DNA from: Oligoflexus sp.
GTDB lineage: Bacteria > Bdellovibrionota_B > Oligoflexia > Oligoflexales > Oligoflexaceae
Length of the DNA: 5,140 nt
Reading direction: 5' to 3'
Assembly (NCBI GenBank): GCA_030151925.1
Contig: JASLCY010000268.1
Coordinates: 1-5,140 of the forward strand
Made by a program: the position numbers and the translations under genes. Below, in pieces: positions 1 through 5,041 of the stretch (position 1 is its first letter; each line of letters opens with the position of its first letter). Under the pieces are notes generated by a model. It did not search any database. It was not told the origin of the DNA and was given only the letters and a program-made list of their open reading frames with translations.

Positions 1-2
1 TC

Positions 3-1652
3 CCCGGCCTGGCTTCCTGCGGCACCCGCTTCCCTGATTGCAATTCCGACGGTCAGGTGAACTGCACGGCGAACGCCGGTTTTCCTTCGGTTAAAAAAGA
101 TGGCCTCGAGGCGAAGATAGCGGCCGGTGAAAAAGCGGGCGGAGTGACAGGAACCGCTCCGAGCCGTCCAGCGAACTGTTCTGAAGATGGGCAGGAGAAT
201 TGCGTCGTGGCCGGCGTTGATTTTAAGGCAGCGCTTCTCTCGAATTTCCAGGCGACCGATATCCGAAGCGGTATCAGCATTGCGGGCGTGAACGGCCTCT
301 TGCCGGATGCTCCGACGCCTTGCCTGAATGATGGCGACGGATCTTGTTTCGTCGATGGCACCACGTTTAAAGCCGCGAGAGCGGCGAATGCCGTCGCAGG
401 AAATATCAAAGCCGGCGTGACCATCGCGGGCGTGACGGGTGATTATCCTTCGGCCACCCATCCCCTCGCAGGTTCCGATAATACTCCCGATCTCCTCTTC
501 TCGACCTTCAACGCCCAAATGAAATCCGCGACGGCTTTTGAATGGTTCGACTCCTCCGGCGCCCGATATTCGAATAGCGGCAGCACGGATATTCAGGCGA
601 AATACATCGCCTCCGGCAAATCGATCCTGGGTGCGACAGGCACTTTTACGGGCGCAGGAGGCGCGAGCATCACGTCTTTGACCGCCACCCCCAATTCATC
701 CAAGAACACGATCACCTGGTCGAGCTCAGGTTCCGCCGCGGGTTATCTGGTTGTACGCAGAGCCGACCTTCCCGTTTCTTGGATGCCGACTGCGGCGACG
801 AATTATGCCGTCGGCCCGGTCGATGCGAATCATGAGATCATCTATAAAGGCCCGCTCCTAACCTTCGATGATACGACAGGGACTCCTGGCACGACGTATT
901 ACTATGTGGTCTATGCCTATGACGCTGATACGTTTTATTCACCGATCATCGACAGCACATCGGCGATCTTCAACGCCTACATCCTCTGCGGCGATACCGG
1001 GAACTATTGCTACGACAACGCCACGGCGATCGCCGCGCGTTCCGCTTTGACCCCAAGCGGGAAACGCCTGACTTATGAGCTCGTCAATGGTTCGTTTAGG
1101 ATCTGGAAGGATATTTTCAGCAATCGAGTTCTAAAGCCCGACGGTTCGGACAACTGGGCGAAGCAGCTGAATGCGTCGGGCAAAGGTTTTACGACGACCG
1201 ACTATACGAGCTACACCAGGCTCCTGGGCCGCGTATGCCCGCCCAACGTCTACATCGACGACAGCAACAAATTCACGACGGACAATTGCCTCTATTACAG
1301 TGCCGAAGGCGCCCAGACCCTCAATTCGTCGGGAACCGACGGTATCAACGGTTTAGGCAACTGGTCCACGGCGAAATGGTTCCAGGGTAATATCGCGACC
1401 TGCGGTAATTTAGGTATGCGTCTGCCGACTATCTTTGAGACGTCCAAGACCAACACGACGACGGAAGCGGCCTACTATCCGACATCCGACGGTGTCGCCG
1501 TCTATGCGGCCAGCGCGGGCGTGCCTTCCAGTACGGATACATGGACGGCAACGTCGGGGCATGACAACCAAAGTTATTGGCTTTGGAACGGCAACGGCGT
1601 CGGCAACAACTATTTCGGCAATACCTACAATGTCCGCTGCGTCCTGCCCTGA
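3..1652 (+). CDS. Repeat-rich surface protein with FN3-like and DUF1566-like domains (5' partial)
   Basis: The frame is open to the left edge of the window, so the N-terminus and any signal peptide are missing. The GTG at 57 lies inside a repeat unit and is not the start. Three tandem units of about 46-48 residues begin at the cysteine codons at 39, 177 and 321. Each has the pattern C-x-x-DG-x-x-x-C, then usually FKAA, then G-x-x-IAGV-x-G. A degenerate fourth copy follows and ends near SILGATG. Next comes a beta-rich stretch (about 663-965) with the TITW ... GYLVVRR ... TYYYVVYAYD pattern of a fibronectin-III-like domain. The C-terminal part (about 970-1649) resembles DUF1566 / Lcl C-terminal domains, with RLPT (1419-1430), WTAT (1542-1553), YW (1575-1580) and a final RCVLP. 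Proteins of this build are usually secreted or surface-attached adhesin-like proteins. The paired cysteines suggest disulfides and therefore an extracytoplasmic location. The exact function is unknown. Family placement is from recognition, without a search. Confidence 0.85.
   Translation, partial: PGLASCGTRFPDCNSDGQVNCTANAGFPSVKKDGLEAKIAAGEKAGGVTGTAPSRPANCSEDGQENCVVAGVDFKAALLSNFQATDIRSGISIAGVNGLLPDAPTPCLNDGDGSCFVDGTTFKAARAANAVAGNIKAGVTIAGVTGDYPSATHPLAGSDNTPDLLFSTFNAQMKSATAFEWFDSSGARYSNSGSTDIQAKYIASGKSILGATGTFTGAGGASITSLTATPNSSKNTITWSSSGSAAGYLVVRRADLPVSWMPTAATNYAVGPVDANHEIIYKGPLLTFDDTTGTPGTTYYYVVYAYDADTFYSPIIDSTSAIFNAYILCGDTGNYCYDNATAIAARSALTPSGKRLTYELVNGSFRIWKDIFSNRVLKPDGSDNWAKQLNASGKGFTTTDYTSYTRLLGRVCPPNVYIDDSNKFTTDNCLYYSAEGAQTLNSSGTDGINGLGNWSTAKWFQGNIATCGNLGMRLPTIFETSKTNTTTEAAYYPTSDGVAVYAASAGVPSSTDTWTATSGHDNQSYWLWNGNGVGNNYFGNTYNVRCVLP
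39..464 (+). repeat. Three tandem Cys-pair repeat units (coding)
   Basis: Units start at the cysteine codons at 39, 177 and 321, giving periods of 138 and 144 nt. Each encodes a pair of cysteines eight residues apart around an Asp-Gly (NSDGQVN, SEDGQEN, LNDGDGS), followed by a hydrophobic turn motif ending GGVTG, IAGVNG or IAGVTG. Units 2 and 3 are the closest pair. Unit 1 has a diverged middle (PSVKKDGLEAKIAAGEKAGG). Similarity is clear in protein but only moderate in DNA, so these are old duplications. An additional Cys codon at 18-20 suggests that more units lie to the left of the window. Confidence 0.8.
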
Positions 1653-1667
1653 GCGCCTGTCGGCTCA
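1650..1667. terminator. Weak inverted repeat between convergent stops
   Basis: TGAGC (1650-1654) and GCTCA (1663-1667) are perfect 5-nt arms around an 8-nt loop. The arms contain the two opposing TGA stop codons, so three of the five pairs are an automatic result of two convergent TGA codons. A loosely T-rich stretch (about 1669-1679, TTCGCTTTCTT) follows on the plus strand. There is no T-run on the other side. It could be a weak terminator for the plus-strand gene, but the stem is short and this is a tentative call. Confidence 0.2.
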
Positions 1668-3035
1668 ATTCGCTTTCTTAAAGGCCTCGAGGTAGGCTGC
1701 AGGCAATCTCTTCTTCAAATCCAGAGGACGTTTGGCGTCGTTGCCGCGGCCTTTGTCGATGTCCATCGCCACGTTATCCCGGAAAGCCTTCATGATATCC
1801 GGCATATGTTTGAAGAAATCGCGCGTATTCGCGAAGGTGACGCTCAGAGGTACCCTTACCGCCTCATTCCCCAGCGGGCCGATCGAATCGAAGAAGGCTT
1901 GGATCTCCTCATCCGAGAAATTGCGAGCATAGACCTCGGAGATAGGGGTCTCGTCATCAGCAGGAAACGGAACCAGGCGAGCGGCCGCATAAACGTCCTT
2001 GGGCTCTTTTCCTGATGTATAGGCGTCCAGAACCTCAACGACAGAAGCCTCAACCGCGTCTACGGGCATCTTTATGAAGATATCGTCGAAAGAGGCTCCA
2101 CGAAACAGGTCGCTATCACCCCGCGTCTCCCAATGGTCTCCGTTCGAATTCGCCACGCGAAGCGTCCTGATCTGAGTCCCTTTTTTCAAGGGTTCATGAC
2201 AGGGATTATTCTCGTCGACCATGAGACGACACGGATCGCTGTCATGTTGAATGCGCGAAAGGATTCCCGCCCCGTTTGAGAAATAGCTGTGTTTTTTAAG
2301 CCACCAATCGATCGTATCTTTGCGGGGCACGCGCACATGCCCCGCGGCGAAGGCATCCGTTAGGAAATGATCGGCATAACCATTGGCGAAGAGCGCCTCA
2401 TTCAGAAGAGCCGCGGCCTTCGTCTTGTCTTTCGCAGCGTGGGCCTGCAAGGCCAAAGCGATGGCTTGGCCATGGAAGTCCACATAGTTCTTCATGTTGT
2501 ACCAACCGAAATGCAGTTGATTCCGATTCGCCATCAAAACATATTGAGCATAGAGAGCAGCTCCCATGTTGTCATAAGTCGCCCCATCAACATAGGCGGC
2601 GGAATCGGACTTCATCTGGCCCACCAATATTTTCTGGTCGGATGGATTGAGTTTACAGCCGCCTTGGATCCCGCATTCCTCCTGCGCGACGATCTTATTC
2701 AACGCGTCGATGGATGAGGCGCCCAACATATTCGAGAGCGAGAAGCCTGAGGAAGGTTTGGGAGGATTGAGCAGCTCATGATAATCTTCAGTGAAATCCC
2801 CTGAAAAGGCTACGAGCTTGCCGTAGGAATAGGTGTAGGATCCGCCCGTGATTTTAGCGGGGCAACCGGAGGTGGAAGCGCAGGCATTCGCGTAGCCCTT
2901 ATCACCGAGCATCGCATGCTCTCCAGTATCGAACTGCGTATCGCTGTCTTCGCCATCAAGACGATGCTTGCAACCCGTCGAAGCCATCAAGACGAAAAGA
3001 GCCAACGCTACGATACCTGTGCGTGAATGTTTCAC
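1665..3035 (-). CDS. Lipoprotein related to zinc-dependent phospholipase C / S1-P1 nuclease
   Basis: A 456-residue protein starting at GTG (3033-3035), chosen because a GAGG ribosome site lies 5 nt upstream and a signal peptide follows at once. Residues 1-22 are a basic start, a hydrophobic core (IVALALFVLM) and the lipobox-like STGC, with C22 as the probable lipidated cysteine. Residue +2 is Lys, which by the E. coli rule would send it to the outer membrane. The core of the case is ADHFLTDAFAAGHVRVPR (221-238). H223-x3-D227-x5-H233 has the same spacing as the zinc-ligand signature of zinc-dependent phospholipase C. Further candidate metal or active-site residues are H175 (in QLHFGWYN), H188 (DFHGQ), H264 with D266 (HDSD) and GDHW (299-302). 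An N-terminal YGKLVAFSGD (71-80) also fits this family as I remember it. The likely role is hydrolysis of a phosphodiester substrate such as a phospholipid on the envelope surface or outside the cell. The substrate is not shown by sequence, and nuclease activity is the main alternative. The last roughly 120 residues are not recognised. Confidence 0.75.
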   Translation of the reverse strand: MKHSRTGIVALALFVLMASTGCKHRLDGEDSDTQFDTGEHAMLGDKGYANACASTSGCPAKITGGSYTYSYGKLVAFSGDFTEDYHELLNPPKPSSGFSLSNMLGASSIDALNKIVAQEECGIQGGCKLNPSDQKILVGQMKSDSAAYVDGATYDNMGAALYAQYVLMANRNQLHFGWYNMKNYVDFHGQAIALALQAHAAKDKTKAAALLNEALFANGYADHFLTDAFAAGHVRVPRKDTIDWWLKKHSYFSNGAGILSRIQHDSDPCRLMVDENNPCHEPLKKGTQIRTLRVANSNGDHWETRGDSDLFRGASFDDIFIKMPVDAVEASVVEVLDAYTSGKEPKDVYAAARLVPFPADDETPISEVYARNFSDEEIQAFFDSIGPLGNEAVRVPLSVTFANTRDFFKHMPDIMKAFRDNVAMDIDKGRGNDAKRPLDLKKRLPAAYLEAFKKAN

Positions 3036-3040
3036 AGCCG

Positions 3041-3044
3041 CCTC
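3041..3044 (-). promoter_or_regulatory. Ribosome binding site supporting the GTG start of the phospholipase-like gene
   Basis: GAGG on the minus strand, 5 nt before the GTG at 3035. It decides in favour of this start, since no ATG lies just upstream and the signal peptide begins directly with MKHSRTG. Confidence 0.65.
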
Positions 3045-3094
3045 ATCAAAAATTTACAGGAAATCTATATATCCATCATAAAGCGGCTTGCGTA

Positions 3095-3107
3095 GGCAAA
3101 AGTTGCC
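3095..3107. promoter_or_regulatory. Short perfect palindrome GGCAA-N3-TTGCC
   Basis: Five-base-pair perfect arms (3095-3099 and 3103-3107) around AAG. It sits about 60 nt upstream of the phospholipase-like start and just upstream of the AT-rich -10-like bases on the minus strand, a position suited to a regulator site. Arms of five bases can arise by chance, so this is a candidate only. Confidence 0.25.
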
Positions 3108-3176
3108 CTTAAGACGTGGTTTTGTTCTCGCAGGGACCTTGACGGAGAGAGGCGGGGGCGAAGAGAGTAAAAAATA

Positions 3177-3206
3177 TTCAGATGTAAAATACGGGGCCGT
3201 CGAGTA
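3177..3206 (+). promoter_or_regulatory. Candidate sigma-28-like promoter upstream of the 159-aa lipoprotein
   Basis: TTCA (3177-3180), a 15-nt spacer, then GCCGTCGAGTA (3196-3206), lying 28 nt before the ATG. The layout resembles the sigma-28 (FliA) arrangement TAAA-N15-GCCGATAA. GCCG is intact but the rest of the -10 and the TAAA are imperfect. The main support is that GCCGTC-R-AGTA recurs upstream of the lipoprotein gene at 5042. An alternative -10 of the ordinary type is TAAAAT at 3185-3190, which has no recognisable -35. Confidence 0.3.
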
Positions 3207-3224
3207 CTCTTTCCTCAACCATGC

Positions 3225-3228
3225 GGAG
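3225..3228 (+). promoter_or_regulatory. Ribosome binding site of the 159-aa lipoprotein
   Basis: GGAG, 5 nt before the ATG at 3234. It fits this start and the signal peptide that follows. Confidence 0.7.
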
Positions 3229-3233
3229 TATCA

Positions 3234-3713
3234 ATGAAAAAGCACGTGTATTTCTTGATTCTTGCTTCGGCGCTTATGCCCCTCGGCTGCCACTCCAAGG
3301 ATGACGGCGCCCCGAAGCCGGGAGCGTATGCGTTGTTCCAGGCCTCGACCGACCTCCTGGAGGTCCCGATCAAGGTCGACGAAACGAACGGCACGATCGA
3401 AGTCCTCGCCGACAGCGAGAACCAACTCGTCCCTACGGACAACGCGAGCGATGAGGAAAAGACGGCTCTCGCCGAGGGTTGCCATTACAAGATCGATCAG
3501 GGCACCTACAAGTTCACAGGGGTCAACAACAGCATCAACGCCGTGACCGGCATCCCCGACCTGCATGTCGAGGACCAGGCGACCAACGTTACGGTAAGCG
3601 ACGGCGTGGGCAGCGCGAAGCTCTCCACCTCGAACGGCGTCGACGTCTTCATGCTGCACATGCTGTTCGATGCGAACGCGCTGACGATCTCCTGCTCGTA
3701 TTCGAAGAATTGA
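3234..3713 (+). CDS. Small lipoprotein of unknown function
   Basis: 159 residues. Residues 1-19 form a short signal peptide (MKK start, hydrophobic VYFLILASALM) ending PLGC, with C19 as the likely lipidated cysteine. Proline at -3 is unusual for a lipobox, so lipidation is probable rather than certain. The next residues (HSKDDGAPKPG) form a polar tether, and +2 His would predict the outer membrane by the E. coli rule. The mature part is acidic and rich in short alternating beta-type segments (LEVPIKVDE, GTIEVLAD, NVTVSDG, SAKLSTS, ALTISCSY). It has only two further cysteines, C83 and C154, which could form one disulfide of a small beta-sandwich. I recognise no family. Codons are markedly C-ending: nearly all Asn are AAC and nearly all Ile are ATC, more uniform than in the phospholipase-like gene. 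This hints at high expression. It ends 9 nt before the convergent srkA stop, with no terminator visible in the gap. Confidence 0.85.
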   Translation: MKKHVYFLILASALMPLGCHSKDDGAPKPGAYALFQASTDLLEVPIKVDETNGTIEVLADSENQLVPTDNASDEEKTALAEGCHYKIDQGTYKFTGVNNSINAVTGIPDLHVEDQATNVTVSDGVGSAKLSTSNGVDVFMLHMLFDANALTISCSYSKN

Positions 3714-3722
3714 GCCTAAGAT

Positions 3723-4736
3723 TCAAATCCACTCTTCCTGATCCTTAAGGTCGTTCAGAAGCTCTACCCAGTAGCCTTCGGTGCCGTAAGTCGGGAACGC
3801 CCTTTGGAAGGCGGGATCGTCGCGGCGCTTCCCTATCCACGAAGCGAAGTGGACCATGCGGAACGCACGCAGAATTTCAACCAGGTTCAGCGTCTCGCGC
3901 GGGAAAGGCCGCATCTGCTCGTAGCTGTCGATCAGGTGCTCCATCATCTGCTGGGCGTATTCATCGCGTCCGGGCAGGAGCAGCCACAGATCCTGCACGG
4001 CAGGGCCGATCAAACAGTCATCGAAATCCACCCACGAGAAGCTCTCCCCGAATTGGAGCAGGTTCCCCATATGGCAATCGCCGTGGATCAGGATCGGCTC
4101 GACTTTCTCGAAGCGCTGCTTCGAAACCGTCTCGAGCCTGCCGATCGTCGCGTCGAAGTCCTTCCGCAGGCGGTCCGGAATCAGGTTCTCGCGCTGCACG
4201 AGACGATAATTCTCGATCAAATACGTTTCGGGCGTAAGGCGGATGCGATGCTTGGCTTTGATCCGCGCGCCGACGTTGTGCATGCGCGCGAGCAGGCGCC
4301 CGATCTGCTCGATCTCCGGGATGGTGAGCTCCTGAGGGGAGCGACCGGCGACCTTCGGAAAGATCGCATAATAGATTTCGCTCTCCGGCAGCTGGTGCAG
4401 GGTCTCACCGTCGACGAACACCTTCGGCGCCACGACCGGCACCTCGGCCTTGTCCAGCGCCTTGAGGTAGCTGTGCTCCTCGAGGATCTGGTCTTTGCTC
4501 CAGCGGCCGGGACGATAGAACTTGGCGATCACCTGATGCTCGAGCGAGCGCGGGTTCGAACGGCCTTCCTCGTTCTCGAGCTCGATCTCGTATACGCGGT
4601 TCTCCATGCTCGCGTGCGCCATCGTTCGTCCGGTGCAGCGCAGCCCTAACGAAGATTCCACCGCATCCAGCACCTTGTCCGGCGTCAACGCATAGAAGTA
4701 TTGAGTTTCTTTCGAACCCCAGGCGGATTGTTTCAT
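3723..4736 (-). CDS. srkA: Stress response kinase A (YihE/SrkA family Ser/Thr kinase)
   Basis: 337 residues, close to the roughly 328 of E. coli SrkA, and alignable along the whole length from memory. Shared blocks include ENRVYE (45-50, nucleotide-binding loop region), AKFYRPGRWSKDQILEEH (71-88, with the probable ATP-binding K72), VPVVAP (99-104), the catalytic loop LIHGDCHMGN (216-225; D220, N225), the metal-binding WVDFDD (235-240; D237), GPAVQDLWLLL (244-254) and YW near the end (322-323). All key kinase residues are present. SrkA is a cytoplasmic aminoglycoside-phosphotransferase-fold protein kinase. In E. coli it protects stressed cells and counteracts toxin-linked cell death, and it is Cpx-linked. 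I place the start at the ATG at 4736 because it matches the E. coli N-terminus and has GAGGT 8 nt upstream. A TTG at 4832 would add 32 residues with no counterpart in the family. E. coli srkA sits beside dsbA. Here no dsbA is in view, and its neighbours are lipoprotein genes on the other strand. Confidence 0.93.
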   Translation of the reverse strand: MKQSAWGSKETQYFYALTPDKVLDAVESSLGLRCTGRTMAHASMENRVYEIELENEEGRSNPRSLEHQVIAKFYRPGRWSKDQILEEHSYLKALDKAEVPVVAPKVFVDGETLHQLPESEIYYAIFPKVAGRSPQELTIPEIEQIGRLLARMHNVGARIKAKHRIRLTPETYLIENYRLVQRENLIPDRLRKDFDATIGRLETVSKQRFEKVEPILIHGDCHMGNLLQFGESFSWVDFDDCLIGPAVQDLWLLLPGRDEYAQQMMEHLIDSYEQMRPFPRETLNLVEILRAFRMVHFASWIGKRRDDPAFQRAFPTYGTEGYWVELLNDLKDQEEWI

Positions 4737-4744
4737 TCTTATGG

Positions 4745-4749
4745 ACCTC
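4745..4749 (-). promoter_or_regulatory. Ribosome binding site deciding the srkA start
   Basis: GAGGT on the minus strand, 8 nt before the ATG at 4736. It supports this start over the upstream TTG at 4832. Confidence 0.6.
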
Positions 4750-4925
4750 GCGTTAAGGGGCAGCAGCCCGGACCCGCTCTCGCCGGCTGAAAACTGTCGG
4801 AGCGTAAGTGTCCTAAGTTCCCATATTTTCAAGGAAGAGTCTCGCCTCTTTGCAGGTCCGGCAAAAGAAATTCTCTAAAAAAATAACAAAAGCCAAGGGT
4901 TACCAGGCAATCCCTGCCGAGAATT

Positions 4926-4950
4926 TTTCACATCTTTCTCCTCTGTGAAA
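4926..4950. promoter_or_regulatory. Inverted repeat TTTCACA-N11-TGTGAAA, operator-like
   Basis: Perfect 7-bp arms (4926-4932 and 4944-4950) around an 11-nt pyrimidine-only spacer. The right arm ends one base before the candidate -35 at 4951, where an activator would often bind. The arms are the reverse order of the CRP/FNR type (TGTGA-N6-TCACA), so it is not a standard CRP site. It has no downstream T-run and so is not a terminator. The regulator is unknown. Confidence 0.4.
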
Positions 4951-4980
4951 TCAAGCGCTTAGAGCTTCTGCCGTCAAGTA
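4951..4980 (+). promoter_or_regulatory. Candidate sigma-28-like promoter upstream of the right-edge lipoprotein
   Basis: TCAAG (4951-4955) and GCCGTCAA (4970-4977). The TCAA-N15-GCCG spacing equals the sigma-28 layout, and the second block matches GCCGATAA at six of eight bases. The sequence continues AGTA, as in the element upstream of the gene at 3234. A transcript starting shortly after would have a leader of roughly 55 nt. The perfect palindrome AAGCGCTT (4953-4960) overlaps the first block. Confidence 0.35.
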
Positions 4981-5030
4981 AATTTCGTCCTCACCGAAGA
5001 ACCACAACAGGAAAGTGTCATGTCACAGGA

Positions 5031-5035
5031 AAGGA
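5031..5035 (+). promoter_or_regulatory. Ribosome binding site of the right-edge lipoprotein
   Basis: AAGGA, 6 nt before the ATG at 5042. It supports this start over the out-of-frame ATG at 5020, which has its own AGGA at 5009-5012. Confidence 0.65.
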
Positions 5036-5041
5036 CAGCAC

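Larger units (their letters stand above)
3036..3233. other. Divergent intergenic region between two lipoprotein genes
   Basis: 198 nt between two outward-facing starts, so promoters for both should lie here. On the minus strand, TATGAT and TATATA stand close together (about 3063-3080) and could serve as -10 elements for the phospholipase-like gene. No convincing -35 sits at the correct distance. On the plus strand the best candidate is the GCCGTC-containing element listed separately. A purine-rich stretch with a G-run (about 3143-3168) occupies the middle. I see no small gene. Confidence 0.5.
4737..5041. other. Divergent intergenic region, srkA / lipoprotein
   Basis: 305 nt with no convincing gene. 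Toward srkA, TTGAAA (4827-4832, minus strand) has only a poor -10 at the usual distance. A small GGGC-AGCA-GCCC hairpin (4758-4769) lies in the leader. The centre (4871-4892) is an A-rich run. Toward the right, TTGCAG (4850-4855) and TCTAAA (4874-4879), 18 nt apart, are a weak standard promoter candidate. Then come the inverted repeat and the sigma-28-like element listed separately. A 33-codon frame at 5020-5121 has its own AGGA but overlaps the lipoprotein start, and I do not call it. Confidence 0.5.

Noticed and set aside
57..59. GTG as the start of the first gene
   Set aside because: The frame is open upstream to position 3 and encodes the first half of a repeat unit (C-NSDGQVN-C), so the gene begins outside the window.
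3139..3144. TTGACG as a -35 element for the lipoprotein at 3234
   Set aside because: The bases 16-18 nt downstream are GAGAG-type and no -10 is present at a usable distance.
3351..3365. Perfect 15-base palindrome GACCTCC-T-GGAGGTC
   Set aside because: It lies inside the lipoprotein coding sequence as the codons for DLLEV using the gene's favoured codons, so chance is a sufficient explanation.
3231..3659. 142-codon minus-strand frame opposite the 159-aa lipoprotein
   Set aside because: It is a by-product of the C-ending codons of the lipoprotein. It has no signal peptide or family, and the plus-strand gene has a ribosome site and signal peptide.
3804..4649. Long plus-strand reading frame antisense to srkA (281 codons)
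   Set aside because: The opposite strand encodes a full SrkA with all catalytic motifs. The antisense frame shows no recognisable domain and reflects codon bias.
4737..4832. 32-residue N-terminal extension of SrkA from a TTG at 4832
   Set aside because: It is absent from the E. coli homologue. The ATG at 4736 has a good GAGGT and gives the family length.
4926..4950. CRP or FNR binding site
   Set aside because: The half sites are in the reverse order (TCACA first) and separated by 11 nt, unlike TGTGA-N6-TCACA.
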